Shown: piece by piece, positions 31,062 to 40,095 of the stretch | Position numbering within the stretch: the stretch's first letter is position 1 | Layout of the letters: the number at the start of each line of letters is the position of its first letter | Origin: an uncultured Eubacteriales bacterium | GTDB lineage: Bacteria; Bacillota; Clostridia; Oscillospirales; Acutalibacteraceae | Direction of reading: 5' to 3' | Length of the DNA stretch: 52,972 nucleotides | Assembly: GCA_949296825.1 (NCBI GenBank) | Contig: CASFQZ010000003.1 | Span: 1 to 52,972, forward strand | Program-made: the position numbers and the translations under genes | Notes under the pieces: model-generated | Told to the model about the DNA's origin: nothing | Database searches by the model: none | What the model saw: the letters and a program-made list of their open reading frames with translations, nothing else

Positions 31062-31630
31062 TCCTTTTGTCGCTTTTTTTGACGTTCCTGAAAATCGGCG
31101 CGGTATCCTTTGGCGGAGGCTACGGTATGATTTCCCTGATCCGCGAAGAGGTTCTCTCTCACGGCTGGCTGGCGGAGGATGAATTTCTCAATTTTATCGC
31201 AGTCTCCGAGTCCACGCCGGGACCGTTGGCGGTCAATATGGCGACTTTTATCGGCTCGTCCCAGGCGGGCATTTTGGGCAGCGCCGTAGCGACGCTGGGG
31301 GTGATTTTGCCTTCGTTTTTGATCATCCTGCTGATTGCTGCCATTTTGCAAAATTTATTGAAATACGCCGGCGTACAGGCGTTCCTCGGCGGCGTCAGAC
31401 CCTGTGTGGTGGGGCTGATTTTCGGCACGGCAATCACCATGGCGCTCAGCTCTTTTCTGGGCCTGGCAACGGTAAACAGCCCCCTGCACGCCGATCTTTG
31501 GGGGATTGCGATTTTCCTGCTGCTGCTTCTTTTTGGCGCGGTCTATAAAAAAGTAAAAAAGAAAAGCCTCTCGCCGATTGTCATCATCCTGATCTCGGCA
31601 GGGCTGGGTGTTGTTTTTTACGGGATATAA
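31058..31630 (+). CDS. Chromate transporter family protein, subunit 2 (half-length)
   Basis: This 190-residue partner of the preceding gene has the same signature (FLTFLKIGAVSFGGGYGMI, SESTPGPLAVNMATFIG) and a similar helix pattern. The two halves probably form a heterodimeric carrier. The ATG overlaps the stop of subunit 1, so translation is coupled. The similarity of the two halves shows an old duplication; both are intact. Terminators at 31,686-31,769 follow. Confidence 0.85.
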   Translation: MILLSLFLTFLKIGAVSFGGGYGMISLIREEVLSHGWLAEDEFLNFIAVSESTPGPLAVNMATFIGSSQAGILGSAVATLGVILPSFLIILLIAAILQNLLKYAGVQAFLGGVRPCVVGLIFGTAITMALSSFLGLATVNSPLHADLWGIAIFLLLLLFGAVYKKVKKKSLSPIVIILISAGLGVVFYGI

Positions 31631-31685
31631 ATAAGTTCTTGTTCGTCTTTTTATGTTTTGTCGTTTTTTATCCCTAAAACATCAA

Positions 31686-31723
31686 AAAAACCGTGTCTCG
31701 CATCATCGCTTAACACGGTTTTT
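31686..31723 (+). terminator. Terminator of the chromate-transporter pair
   Basis: AAAAACCGTGT / ACACGGTTTTT (31,686-31,696 and 31,713-31,723) with T-run. Confidence 0.75.
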
Positions 31724-31733
31724 CGACAGTCTG

Positions 31734-31769
31734 AAACTGCCGCAGGGTCCTTCCCTGCGGCAGTTTTTT
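31734..31769. terminator. Bidirectional terminator
   Basis: A perfect 14-bp stem starting AAACTGCCGCAGGG around a TCCTT loop, then six T. It ends the YbjQ-type gene on the minus strand and backs up the chromate pair on the plus strand. Confidence 0.9.
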
Positions 31770-31777
31770 CGGCAGAC

Positions 31778-32089
31778 TCAATCAATAACCACAGCGGTGC
31801 CGGAGGCGGTAACCATCAGCATTCCGTTCAGGTACTCATAATCGATGTCTACGCCGACTACGGCGTTGGCGCCCAGCTCACCGGCGCGCTGCTGCATCTC
31901 CGCCAGCGCTTCCTGCCGCGCCTGCATCAGCTCCTCCTCATAGCCGGAGCTTCTGCCGCCGAAGACGTTGCGCAGGCTCGCGCCGAAATCCTTGACAAAG
32001 TCTACGCCGGAAATCACCTCGCCGAAGGCAATGCCGCAGTATCCGCGAATGGCGTGCCCTTCGATGGAGTTGGTGGTGGTGATAATCAT
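31778..32089 (-). CDS. YbjQ/UPF0145-family protein
   Basis: This 103-residue protein has the family marks: [14 protein letters not shown] at the start, [17 protein letters not shown] in the middle, and [16 protein letters not shown] near the end. YbjQ proteins form pentamers and are called heavy-metal-binding by homology, but function is unproven. It starts at ATG 32,089 with GGGGG upstream and a TTGCCC-17-TACACT promoter at 32,119-32,147. Single-gene unit. Confidence 0.85.
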   Translation of the reverse strand: MIITTTNSIEGHAIRGYCGIAFGEVISGVDFVKDFGASLRNVFGGRSSGYEEELMQARQEALAEMQQRAGELGANAVVGVDIDYEYLNGMLMVTASGTAVVID

Positions 32090-32118
32090 AAAAAGACCCC
32101 CTTGTATTGATTGATATC

Positions 32119-32147
32119 AGTGTAGCACATCTTTGCGCGCGGGGCAA
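32119..32147 (-). promoter_or_regulatory. Promoter of the YbjQ-type gene
   Basis: On the minus strand TTGCCC (32,142-32,147), a 17-bp spacer and TACACT (32,119-32,124). Confidence 0.55.
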
Positions 32148-32163
32148 GAAAAAAGTGGAATTC

Positions 32164-32192
32164 TTGACAGATGTTTTTCTTTGCGCTATGAT
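32164..32192 (+). promoter_or_regulatory. SigA-type promoter of the Gfo/Idh/MocA gene
   Basis: Consensus TTGACA (32,164-32,169), a 17-bp spacer and TATGAT (32,187-32,192), divergent from the YbjQ promoter. Confidence 0.75.
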
Positions 32193-32217
32193 GTGAAAAA
32201 GGAAAGGAGACGGTGCT

Positions 32218-33195
32218 ATGCGTCTTGCCACGGTGGGCTCCTCCTGGATTACCGAGAGCTTTCTGGACAGCTTTTTGTCTTTGCCCGGCGCGTCCCTGGC
32301 GGCGGTCTATTCCCGCAGCCGGGAAAAGGCTGCCGCCTTTGCGAAAAAACACGGCGCGCCGGTTTTTTATGATTCTCTTGAGGAAATGGCGGTAAATCCG
32401 TCGATTGACGGGGTGTATCTTGCCAGCCCCAACGCCTGCCACGCGCCGCAGGCAAGACTTTTTCTGGAAAAAGGGAAGCATGTCCTTTGCGAAAAGCCCC
32501 TGACCCTGCGCTTGTCGGAGGCGGAGGAACTGTATTCTCTTGCAGAGAAAAAAGGCGTTGTGTTCTGCGAGGCGATGATGAGCGCCCATCATCCCGATTT
32601 GCCCCTGCTGCGGGAAAGTCTGGGCAGGATCGGCGCGATCCATTCCGCATCCCTTGATTTTTCCCAGCTCTCGTCCAAATATCCCGCTTACCTTGCCGGA
32701 CAGCGACCCAATGTTTTCCTGCCGGAGACCGGCGGCGGCTGCCTGGAGGATCTGGGGGTGTATGCGGTCTATCTTGCCTATCTCCTGTTTGGCGAGCCGA
32801 AGGAGATTCGGGCGAGCGCGCTGTTTCTGGATACCGGCGCCGACGGCGCCGGCGGCGCGTTTTTGCAATATGAAAACCTGCTGGTCACGCTGACCTATTC
32901 CAAACTGGCACAGTCCCGCGCGCCCTCACAGATTTTGGGAGACGGCGGCGCCATTTTGCTCGAATCGGTCTCTCAGCTGGACCGGTGTGAGGCGGTTTTT
33001 CCGGACGGAAAAAGAGAGCCGCTGTTTCCGCCGCGCGGCAGATTTGAATTGATGCGCCGGGAGGCGGCGGACTTTGTCGCCTATTGCGAGGGCGGCGAAG
33101 CCCTGGTGCCCGCGCAAAAGGCGCAGCAAGCCAGTCTGGCGGTGCTGCGGATGACGGAGCGTATCCGCCGGTCGGCGGGAGGCTTTGCGTTCTGA
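32218..33195 (+). CDS. Gfo/Idh/MocA-family NAD(P)-dependent oxidoreductase
   Basis: This 325-residue protein has an N-terminal Rossmann domain (RLATVGSSWITESFL, with a GSSW in place of the usual GxGxxG pattern), DGVYLASPNACHAPQ, the family signature EKPLTL (Lys-Pro motif) and a C-terminal GFO_IDH_MocA substrate domain with GGGCLEDLGVYAVYLA, where the Asp and Tyr/His positions are present. The family oxidises or reduces sugars, inositols and related compounds. Length is normal. GGAGACGGTGCT precedes the ATG. Monocistronic; the substrate is not inferable. Confidence 0.85.
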   Translation: MRLATVGSSWITESFLDSFLSLPGASLAAVYSRSREKAAAFAKKHGAPVFYDSLEEMAVNPSIDGVYLASPNACHAPQARLFLEKGKHVLCEKPLTLRLSEAEELYSLAEKKGVVFCEAMMSAHHPDLPLLRESLGRIGAIHSASLDFSQLSSKYPAYLAGQRPNVFLPETGGGCLEDLGVYAVYLAYLLFGEPKEIRASALFLDTGADGAGGAFLQYENLLVTLTYSKLAQSRAPSQILGDGGAILLESVSQLDRCEAVFPDGKREPLFPPRGRFELMRREAADFVAYCEGGEALVPAQKAQQASLAVLRMTERIRRSAGGFAF

Positions 33196-33329
33196 CCGGC
33201 GGACGGAGGAAAAAATTGTTTTTTTATCCAATGATAAAAAAATATCCTTATTTCTAAAAATATCACAGTTCTGCCCAAAAGAGCAGGAAAAGAACCGGTG
33301 ATTTTCGGCGGAATACATAGGCAAAACCG

Positions 33330-33358
33330 TTGTAATCCTCGAAAAAAAAGAGTATAAT
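33330..33358 (+). promoter_or_regulatory. SigA-type promoter of the V-type ATPase operon
   Basis: TTGTAA (33,330-33,335), a 17-bp spacer and TATAAT (33,353-33,358), about 75 bp before the first ATPase gene. A perfect AT palindrome lies upstream at 33,223-33,246. Confidence 0.8.
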
Positions 33359-33432
33359 ACAAACCGAATCGGGGAATATTTGCCCGATTTCCTGTTTTCA
33401 TTCTTGAAATTTTGCCGTCGGGAGGGATCGAA

Positions 33433-33753
33433 ATGACCGATTTGCTGCAAAAAATCATCGAGGTGGACAAGGCTGCCCGGGCGCGGGTAAAGGAAGCGGA
33501 AAAGGCGCGGACAGACGCCTATGCCGGCGTCGAGGCAAAGAAGACGGAGCTGATCCGCGAGGAAAAGCAGAAGGCGATGAAAAAAACCGAGAAGCTGAGC
33601 GAGGAGCACAAAAAAACCGGTGAAAAGCAGCTTTCCGCCCTGCAGCAGCAGGACAAGACCGTGGAAGAGCGGATGAGACAGCGCTACGAAGAAAAAAAGG
33701 ATGAATGGGTCCGTCAGATCACGGAAGCCGTTTTGTCCGGGCAGGAGGGGTAA
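33433..33753 (+). CDS. V-type ATPase stalk subunit G/H-like
   Basis: This 106-residue, almost entirely helical and highly charged protein (Lys/Glu/Ala/Arg-rich from residue 5 to 100) starts MTDLLQKIIEVDKAARARVK and matches in position and composition the peripheral-stalk subunit G/H that pairs with subunit E. It is the first gene of the operon. GGAGGG lies 7 nt before the ATG. Identity is from composition and place rather than a strict motif. Confidence 0.75.
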   Translation: MTDLLQKIIEVDKAARARVKEAEKARTDAYAGVEAKKTELIREEKQKAMKKTEKLSEEHKKTGEKQLSALQQQDKTVEERMRQRYEEKKDEWVRQITEAVLSGQEG

Positions 33754-33755
33754 GG

Positions 33756-34790
33756 ATGCATTACGCTTCCAACGCCGTTCTGGCAAAGGCGCGCGCCATG
33801 TACGCCGGTCATATTACGCCCGCAGAATACGAGACGCTGATTTCCTGCCATACATTGAGCGAGCTTTTGTCTCAATTGCAGCGCCGCCGGCGGTATGCCG
33901 CCGCGCTGAGCAAGGCGACCGCCCAGATAACGCCCATACAGGCGGAGGAGCTGCTGCGCCTGAGCGTTTACGAGCAGCTGGCGACCCTGAGCCGCTATGA
34001 GATTTCCGAGCGCAATGAGTTTTTCCGTTTTTATATTGTCAAACGGGAGATTGCGCAGATTCTGCGCTGCCTCCGTCTTTTAAGCAGCGGCAGAGCCGGG
34101 GAGTACCTTGCCGAGCTGCCGCCCTTCTTTAACCACCTGACGGAGTTGGACCTGATCCGTTTGGCGGAGGCAAAGAGCTTTTCCGATGTCCTGCAGGTGC
34201 TGGACGGCACGCCGTACCGGCAGATCCTGAGGCCTTTTGAACCGGTGTTCGGTGAAAAAGGGGTGTATCTTCGCATCGAAGCGGCGTTTCATGAATATCT
34301 GCACAATTACCTTTTTTCCTGCGCAAAACACGATAAAGCCAATGAAAAGCAGATGAAGGAGGCGCTGAGCCTGTATCTGGACTCCGCCTATATGACCGCC
34401 ATGTACCGTATGAAGAAAATGCGTGTCGGCGATGAAAATGTATACCGATGTTATCTGTTTGAGAAATATACCGCCTTTACCAGACCGCAGCTTACCCGGC
34501 TTGCCGGCGCAAAGGACGAAAAGGAATTTATGCGCGCGCTGCGGGACACGACCTATGGCGAGGCGCTGAAATCACTGGATTACGGCGAAAGCGAGCAGGT
34601 CGTGGAGGAATATGTCTGCGGAAAATTCCGCAAAGGGCTGCGGTTTTATACCGACCCCGCCGCCGTGATGCTCTGCTATATGTATTTGTGCGAGAATGAA
34701 ACGCGGAATATTATCCGCGTAATCGAGGGGATCCGCTACGGCATCTCCCCCGATAAAATCCGAGGCGTTTTGACGGGGCTTCGTTCCTGA
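33756..34790 (+). CDS. V-type ATPase subunit C
   Basis: This 344-residue, helix-rich protein is subunit C (AC39/d-like), which caps the membrane rotor and links it to the central shaft. It begins MHYASNAVLAKARAMYAG, followed by ARL-type patterns such as LLSQLQRR, and carries a regular heptad-like helix pattern; C-terminal TRNIIRVIEGIRYG (here TRNIIRVIEGIRYGI) is typical of the family. The ATG at 33,756 lies 2 bp after the previous stop with GGAGGGGTAAGG upstream. Confidence 0.85.
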   Translation: MHYASNAVLAKARAMYAGHITPAEYETLISCHTLSELLSQLQRRRRYAAALSKATAQITPIQAEELLRLSVYEQLATLSRYEISERNEFFRFYIVKREIAQILRCLRLLSSGRAGEYLAELPPFFNHLTELDLIRLAEAKSFSDVLQVLDGTPYRQILRPFEPVFGEKGVYLRIEAAFHEYLHNYLFSCAKHDKANEKQMKEALSLYLDSAYMTAMYRMKKMRVGDENVYRCYLFEKYTAFTRPQLTRLAGAKDEKEFMRALRDTTYGEALKSLDYGESEQVVEEYVCGKFRKGLRFYTDPAAVMLCYMYLCENETRNIIRVIEGIRYGISPDKIRGVLTGLRS

Positions 34791-34845
34791 GCGCCGCCTC
34801 GGAGACGATCCCGGGCGTTTGCCCGCGTAAGGGAGTTGATTGTTT

Positions 34846-36864
34846 TTGGCAATAGCAAAGATGAAATTCGTCCGTGTCATGGGGCCGGTTTCTAAAATCG
34901 ATGATTTTATTTCCGCCTGCTGCCTTTCCGGAGAGCTTCATCCGGAAAACGCGCTGGATTATGTCTCCGCCAGTATGGGCTTTACCCGCCTGGGCGGCGA
35001 CAATACCTACGCGGCAAAAATGCAGCGCATGGAGGAATTGGCGTCCGTCGCGGGGTCTTCGCTGAACGATGACGCAGATGTCTCCGATTTTAAGCCGACC
35101 GCGCTGGACGAAAGCATGATCGAGGAAAGTCTGGAAAAAATGAAGGGCTTTCACAAGCTGCGCGCCGAGCTTCTGGAGGAGCTGGACTTCTGCGCCAGGG
35201 AAAAGGAGCAGTTTCAGCATTTTGTCGGCTTGTCCGCGTCCATTCGGGAACTGCTGGACTGCGATTTTGTTCGGGTGCGCTTCGGCTGCCTGCCGGTGGA
35301 GTGCCTGGAAAAGCTGGACGCCTACCAGGGCAAGGAAGACTTTATTTTTGTCGTCTGTGAAAAAACCCCGGAAAAGGTCTGGGGCGTTTATGTTGCGCCG
35401 AAGGGCATGACCGACCGCATTGACCGGATCTTTGCCAGCCTGTATTTTGAGCGCATCCGGGTGGAAAAGGAATCCGGTACGCCGGAGGATGTGCTGAAAA
35501 TGGTCGCCGAGGAGGAAAAGCTCGTCCTTCACGCAAAAGAGGAGCTGGACGGCGAGATCGCGTCTTATTGGAAAGAGCGCGCCGACCGCTTCAGCGAGCT
35601 GTATACCTATCTGAAGCGCGGCAGCATGGCGTTTGAGGTGCGCAAATACGCCGTCACCGACCGCAGCGGCAAATCCTTTGTTTTTACCGGCTGGATCCCG
35701 GTGAAGAGCCAGAAGCGGTTTGAAAAGCGCATAGACGCGGTGCCCGAGATCAGCTATGAGCTTTCCGACCCGTCGGAGGATATCCATGCAAAGCCCCCGA
35801 TCAAACTGGAAAACAAGCGCCTGTTCCGTCCTTTTGAAATGTATGTGAGTATGTACGGCTTGCCGTCTTACGGCGGCGTGGATGTGACGCCCTTTGTCGC
35901 GATCACCTATTCCATTCTCTTCGGCATCATGTTCGCTGATTTCGGTCAGGGCTTGCTTTTGATGCTCGGCGCGTATATCCTCTATAAAAAGAAAGGCTAC
36001 GGCATCGCCAAAATCATGGTGCCCTGCGGGTTCTGTTCGACGATTTTCGGATTTGTGTTCGGCTCGGTTTTCGGCTTTGAGCATTTGCTGGACCCGATCT
36101 ATCAAAAGGTTTTCGGTCTGCCGGGCAAGCCCATCGAGGTGATGGATTCGATCAACGGCGTGCTTTTGATGGCGATTACCATCGGTATCGTGCTGGTCGC
36201 TGTCGCGATGATGATGAATATCTTCATCCGCCTGCGCTCGGGGGAGTACGGCGAGGCGCTGTTCAGCGAAAACGGGCTGGCGGGGCTGCTGCTTTACGCG
36301 GCGCTGGTTTCCTTCATCGTCAAGTTTATGGGGAATATCACCGTCATCCCCACGCCGGTCGGCATTGTGATGATCGTCTGTACCGTGCCGCTGCTGTTCT
36401 GCAAGGAGCCGCTGATCGCGAAAATGCAGCATAAAAAGGTCGAAAAAACCGGCGCGATGGATTTCATTTTGCAGAATTTTTTCGAGCTGATCGAATATAT
36501 CCTTTCCTATTTCAGCAATACGGTTTCCTTTTTGCGAATCGGCGCCTTTGTCCTGGTGCATTCGGGCATGATGATGGTGTTTTTCTCTTTGGCAGGGAAC
36601 CCGGAAAGCCCCGCCGAGGTCTCTCCGGTGGGCTGGCTTGCCATCATTCTCGGCAATGTGCTGGTTATGGCGCTGGAGGGACTGTTGACCGGGATCCAGG
36701 CGCTGCGTCTGGAATATTACGAGATGTTCTCCCGCTTCTACGACGGTGACGGCAGACCCTTTGCCGGCATCGGGCGTCCGGGCGGCAAGCATCCGATGAT
36801 TACCACCATCAAAAAAATCAGCAAACGCGCCCGGCGGCGCGCTTCTGCGGAAAAAGCCGGTTGA
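34846..36864 (+). CDS. V-type ATPase membrane subunit I (a-like)
   Basis: This 672-residue protein is the stator subunit that carries the ion half-channels. The cytoplasmic half (about 1-330) has coiled-coil arms; the membrane half has seven or so helices with FGIMFADFGQGLLLML, FGFVFGSVFGFEH, and NTVSFLRIGAFVLVH, the segment that carries the essential Arg. I chose the TTG at 34,846 (GGGAG 10 nt upstream), which gives MAIAKMKFVRVMG, the family's normal start; ATG at 34,861 is too far from a ribosome binding site. The final residues are basic (KRARRRA). Confidence 0.88.
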   Translation: MAIAKMKFVRVMGPVSKIDDFISACCLSGELHPENALDYVSASMGFTRLGGDNTYAAKMQRMEELASVAGSSLNDDADVSDFKPTALDESMIEESLEKMKGFHKLRAELLEELDFCAREKEQFQHFVGLSASIRELLDCDFVRVRFGCLPVECLEKLDAYQGKEDFIFVVCEKTPEKVWGVYVAPKGMTDRIDRIFASLYFERIRVEKESGTPEDVLKMVAEEEKLVLHAKEELDGEIASYWKERADRFSELYTYLKRGSMAFEVRKYAVTDRSGKSFVFTGWIPVKSQKRFEKRIDAVPEISYELSDPSEDIHAKPPIKLENKRLFRPFEMYVSMYGLPSYGGVDVTPFVAITYSILFGIMFADFGQGLLLMLGAYILYKKKGYGIAKIMVPCGFCSTIFGFVFGSVFGFEHLLDPIYQKVFGLPGKPIEVMDSINGVLLMAITIGIVLVAVAMMMNIFIRLRSGEYGEALFSENGLAGLLLYAALVSFIVKFMGNITVIPTPVGIVMIVCTVPLLFCKEPLIAKMQHKKVEKTGAMDFILQNFFELIEYILSYFSNTVSFLRIGAFVLVHSGMMMVFFSLAGNPESPAEVSPVGWLAIILGNVLVMALEGLLTGIQALRLEYYEMFSRFYDGDGRPFAGIGRPGGKHPMITTIKKISKRARRRASAEKAG

Positions 36865-36910
36865 CGGCGCTGTATATATAAAGAATTTTCTTTTCGGAGG
36901 AATTGAATCA

Positions 36911-37390
36911 ATGAATACAATCATCAATCTTTTCATCGCCCTGATTCCCATTGCCGGTCTGATCGGCATTACCGCTTCTTCGGTGAAGCAGTCCCGTCGC
37001 GGCATCCCCGGCAAAAAGATTTTAACGCGCAATCTGGTCGGTTTTATGGCGGTGCTGGTGGTCTGCGGCAGCCTGACCTTCGCGGTCAGCGCGGCGGATA
37101 CCGCATCCGCGCAGGATGTGCAGCCTGTCGCCCAGGCGGAGGAGCCGGCGCCGGAAGAGGAGGAGCCCGCCGCGCAGTCGAACGGGCTGGGGCTTTTGGC
37201 AGCCGCTCTGGTTACCGGTCTTGCCGGCATCGGCGGTGGTATCGCCGTTGCCGCCGGCGCGCCCGCAGCCATTGCCGCCACCAGCGAGGATCCCAAATCT
37301 TTCGGTAAATCGCTGATCTTCGTGGCGTTGGGCGAATCCATCGCGCTGTACGGCGTCGTTATTTCCATCCTGATCCTGAACCGGGTCTGA
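36911..37390 (+). CDS. V-type ATPase rotor subunit K (c-like) with N-terminal extension
   Basis: This 159-residue protein has two distinct halves. The C-terminal half (about 90-159) is a classical c-type hairpin: LAAALVTGLAGIGGGIAV, a turn with TSEDPKSFGK, and IFVALGESIALYG with the ion-binding Glu. The N-terminal half has two hydrophobic segments (about 4-23 and 43-63) without c-ring glycines, then SAADTASA, which looks like a signal-peptidase site, and a linker rich in Glu and Pro (AEEPAPEEEEP). Ordinary subunit K has two c-like hairpins. The N-terminal part may be a targeting extension that is removed. GGAGG precedes the ATG. Confidence 0.82.
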   Translation: MNTIINLFIALIPIAGLIGITASSVKQSRRGIPGKKILTRNLVGFMAVLVVCGSLTFAVSAADTASAQDVQPVAQAEEPAPEEEEPAAQSNGLGLLAAALVTGLAGIGGGIAVAAGAPAAIAATSEDPKSFGKSLIFVALGESIALYGVVISILILNRV

Positions 37391-37400
37391 GGAAAAACAG

Positions 37401-37706
37401 ATGCGTCTTTATGTAGTGAGCAGCTGTGAGGATACCGTCACCGGGCTTCGTCTGGCGGGCATTGACGGCGTCTTTGTTGCGGACGCGAAGCAGGCACAGG
37501 AGCAAATCGACCGTCTGCGTCAGGACGCCGGCATCGGCGTCGTGCTGATCAACCGCGAATTGATGAAGCGGATGGACGATTTTGTGCGGGAGTTTCGCAA
37601 AAAATACACGCTGCCGCTGATTACGGAGATCCCCGACACCTTCCGCGGAACGGGCAGTGACTCCATTGCCCGGTATGTCCGCGAAGCCGTCGGCATCAGA
37701 GAATAA
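37401..37706 (+). CDS. V-type ATPase subunit F
   Basis: This 101-residue protein of the central shaft has the subunit F pattern: a Rossmann-like fold with TVTGLRLAGIDGVFV near the start, IGVVLINRELM and a C-terminal PLITEIPDTFRGTGSD that contains the conserved ITEIP. It regulates activity by contacting the AB ring. It follows subunit K at 10 bp and precedes subunit E. Confidence 0.9.
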   Translation: MRLYVVSSCEDTVTGLRLAGIDGVFVADAKQAQEQIDRLRQDAGIGVVLINRELMKRMDDFVREFRKKYTLPLITEIPDTFRGTGSDSIARYVREAVGIRE

Positions 37707-37725
37707 GGCAGTCAGGAGGAATCCT

Positions 37726-38313
37726 ATGATTTCCGATACCGAAAATCTGGAGCGATTCATCGCCCGGATTAACGAGACCGCCGATCGCGCGGTGGAAGCA
37801 ATTCGCCGGGATACGGAAAAATATGTAGCCGGCGAGCTGGAAAAAGCAAAAAAGCAGGCAAGCCGGGAAATTCACGATTCCCAGTTTACGGAATTGGATA
37901 AATTGAATGAAAAAAACAATACGGACATTTTTGCCGCCCAGCGCCGGGAAACCATCCGTTTGATTGAAGTGCGCCGCGCGCTGACCGATCAGATCTTTGA
38001 CGAAGCGCGCCGCCGCATCGGGGCGTTTACCCGGACTGCGGATTATGCCGGTTTTTTGACCGCATCGGCAAGACGGCTGGCGGACGTGGTCGGGGCGGAC
38101 AGTGTGTTTTATCTGCGCGAAGAGGATATGAAATACCGCAGCGACTTGCAGCCCTATTGTCGGGAAATCAAAATCGACAGCGAGCTTTGTCTGGGCGGCA
38201 TTCGTGCTGTCAGCCGGACAAAGGGACTGTCGGCGGACGATACGCTGGACGCCCGACTGCGGGAGCAGCGCGAGGCGTTTTATGAAAACTCCGGTCTATC
38301 CGTGACTCTGTAA
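37726..38313 (+). CDS. V-type ATPase peripheral-stalk subunit E
   Basis: This 195-residue protein has a long N-terminal coiled coil (about 5-90, rich in Glu/Lys/Ala: LERFIARINETADRAVEAIR) and a folded C-terminal domain with SVFYLREEDMKY and LCLGGIRAVSRTKGL (family GG-x-x-x-S-x-x-G pattern). It pairs with subunit G to hold the catalytic ring. The ATG at 37,726 lies 8 nt after AGGAGGA. Confidence 0.85.
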   Translation: MISDTENLERFIARINETADRAVEAIRRDTEKYVAGELEKAKKQASREIHDSQFTELDKLNEKNNTDIFAAQRRETIRLIEVRRALTDQIFDEARRRIGAFTRTADYAGFLTASARRLADVVGADSVFYLREEDMKYRSDLQPYCREIKIDSELCLGGIRAVSRTKGLSADDTLDARLREQREAFYENSGLSVTL

Positions 38314-38322
38314 GGTGATACT

Positions 38323-40095
38323 ATGACAAATAACAGCTTGATTTACGGCGTCAACGGTCCGGTCGTTACCGTTCGGGGCAAGACAAAGCTTGCCATGAAC
38401 GAGATGGTGTTCGTCGGCGAAAAAAAGCTGCTCGGCGAGGTCATCAAAATCGAAGACGAGAGAACCGTGATCCAGGTGTATGAAGAAACCTCGGGAGTAA
38501 AGCCCGGGGAGCCGGTCCATGCGACCGGCGCGCCGATGAGCATTACCCTGGGTCCCGGTCTGCTGACCAATATTTTTGACGGCGTGGCGAACCCGCTGAA
38601 CGCCATCCGGGACCAGAGGGGGTCCTTTATCCCGGCAGGCGTTCGGGCGGACAGTCTGGACGGCGCCATCCGCCGTGGGGTGCATCTTTTGATTTCGGAA
38701 GGCGAGCGGGTCGAGGGCGGCAGGATTTTTGCCGAGTGTCGCGAGACCGCTTCCATCCTTCATCGCTCCATGGTGCCGCCCAATCTTCGCGGTGAGGTTG
38801 TCCGCGTTGCGCCGGATGGCGAGTATACGGTCCATGATACCCTCGCCGTGGTGCGCGACGAGACGGGCAGGGAGCATGAGCTGAGCCTTTGCCAGGTCTG
38901 GCCGATCCGCACGCCCCGCCCGATGAAAAAGAGATTGGCGCTCAGCCGCCCCCTGATCACCGGTCAGCGGGTCATTGATACGCTGTTTCCCATCGCCAAG
39001 GGCGGCGCGGCTGCCATTCCCGGCGGCTTCGGCACCGGCAAGACCATGACCCAACACCAGCTTGCCAAATGGTGCGACGCGGATATTATTATTTATATCG
39101 GCTGCGGTGAGCGCGGCAATGAAATGACCGATGCGCTGACGGAATTCCGCGAGCTGACCGACCCGCGCAGCGGACGCCCCCTGATGGATCGTACGGTGCT
39201 GATCGCCAATACCTCCAATATGCCCGTTGCCGCCCGCGAAGCGTCGATTTATACCGGGATCACCATGGCGGAGTATTACCGTGACATGGGCTATCATGTG
39301 GCGATGATGGCGGATTCCACCTCCCGCTGGGCGGAAGCCATGCGCGAGATTTCCGGACGGCTGGAGGAAATGCCCGCCGACGAGGGCTTCCCGGCGTATC
39401 TGCCGTCCCGGCTGTCCGAGTTTTACGAAAGAGCCGGCTATACCGAAAATCTCAACGGCACCGAGGGCTCGGTCACCGTCATCGGCGCGGTGTCGCCCCA
39501 GGGCTCTGATTTTTCCGAGCCGGTCACCCAGAATACCAAGCGGTTTACCCGCTGTTTCTGGGCGCTGGATAAGTCGTTGGCGTATGCCCGTCATTATCCT
39601 GCCATCAACTGGACCGACAGCTACAGTGAATATCTCGGCGATCTTGCCGACTGGTATAAAGAAGAGGTCGGCGAAGATTTCATGGCGTGCCGCAGTGAGC
39701 TCAGCGAGCTGCTTGCCACCGAAAGCAGCCTGATGGAGATCGTAAAGCTGATCGGCTCCGATGTGCTGCCCGACGATCAGAAGCTGGTCATCGAGACCGC
39801 CCGGGTGATTCGCGTCGGCTTTTTACAACAGAACGCCTTCCACGCCGACGATACCTTTGTATCGCCGGAAAAACAGTTGAAAATGATGCAGGTCATTTTG
39901 TATCTTTATCATAAATGCCGGGAGATCCTGATGCGTCAGGTGCCCATTTCGGCGATTTTGAGCAAGGGGCTTTTCGATAAGCTGGTACAGATGAAATACG
40001 ATATCCCCAACGATCAGCTTTCCAAATTTGACGAATATTACCATATGATCGACAACGCGCTGGCGGAGCCGATGGCAACGGAGGCGGCAAAATGA
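38323..40095 (+). CDS. V-type ATPase catalytic subunit A
   Basis: This 590-residue catalytic subunit has the P-loop GGFGTGKT (about residue 233), GERGNEMT (containing the catalytic Glu) and [19 protein letters not shown]. The ~90-residue non-homologous insert is present (about 115-190), as in V/A-type A subunits and unlike F-type beta. It hydrolyses or makes ATP depending on conditions. The last 4 bp overlap subunit B. Confidence 0.96.
   Translation: MTNNSLIYGVNGPVVTVRGKTKLAMNEMVFVGEKKLLGEVIKIEDERTVIQVYEETSGVKPGEPVHATGAPMSITLGPGLLTNIFDGVANPLNAIRDQRGSFIPAGVRADSLDGAIRRGVHLLISEGERVEGGRIFAECRETASILHRSMVPPNLRGEVVRVAPDGEYTVHDTLAVVRDETGREHELSLCQVWPIRTPRPMKKRLALSRPLITGQRVIDTLFPIAKGGAAAIPGGFGTGKTMTQHQLAKWCDADIIIYIGCGERGNEMTDALTEFRELTDPRSGRPLMDRTVLIANTSNMPVAAREASIYTGITMAEYYRDMGYHVAMMADSTSRWAEAMREISGRLEEMPADEGFPAYLPSRLSEFYERAGYTENLNGTEGSVTVIGAVSPQGSDFSEPVTQNTKRFTRCFWALDKSLAYARHYPAINWTDSYSEYLGDLADWYKEEVGEDFMACRSELSELLATESSLMEIVKLIGSDVLPDDQKLVIETARVIRVGFLQQNAFHADDTFVSPEKQLKMMQVILYLYHKCREILMRQVPISAILSKGLFDKLVQMKYDIPNDQLSKFDEYYHMIDNALAEPMATEAAK

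Noticed and set aside
34711-37368. Very long open frame on the minus strand (885 codons) opposite the V-type ATPase I and K genes
   Set aside because: Antisense shadow: GC-rich codons on the plus strand suppress stops in this frame. The plus strand codes for recognisable subunits with ribosome binding sites; the minus frame shows no family pattern.
38296-39594. Minus-strand frame of 432 codons inside V-type subunit A
   Set aside because: Subunit A is unmistakable; this frame is its shadow.
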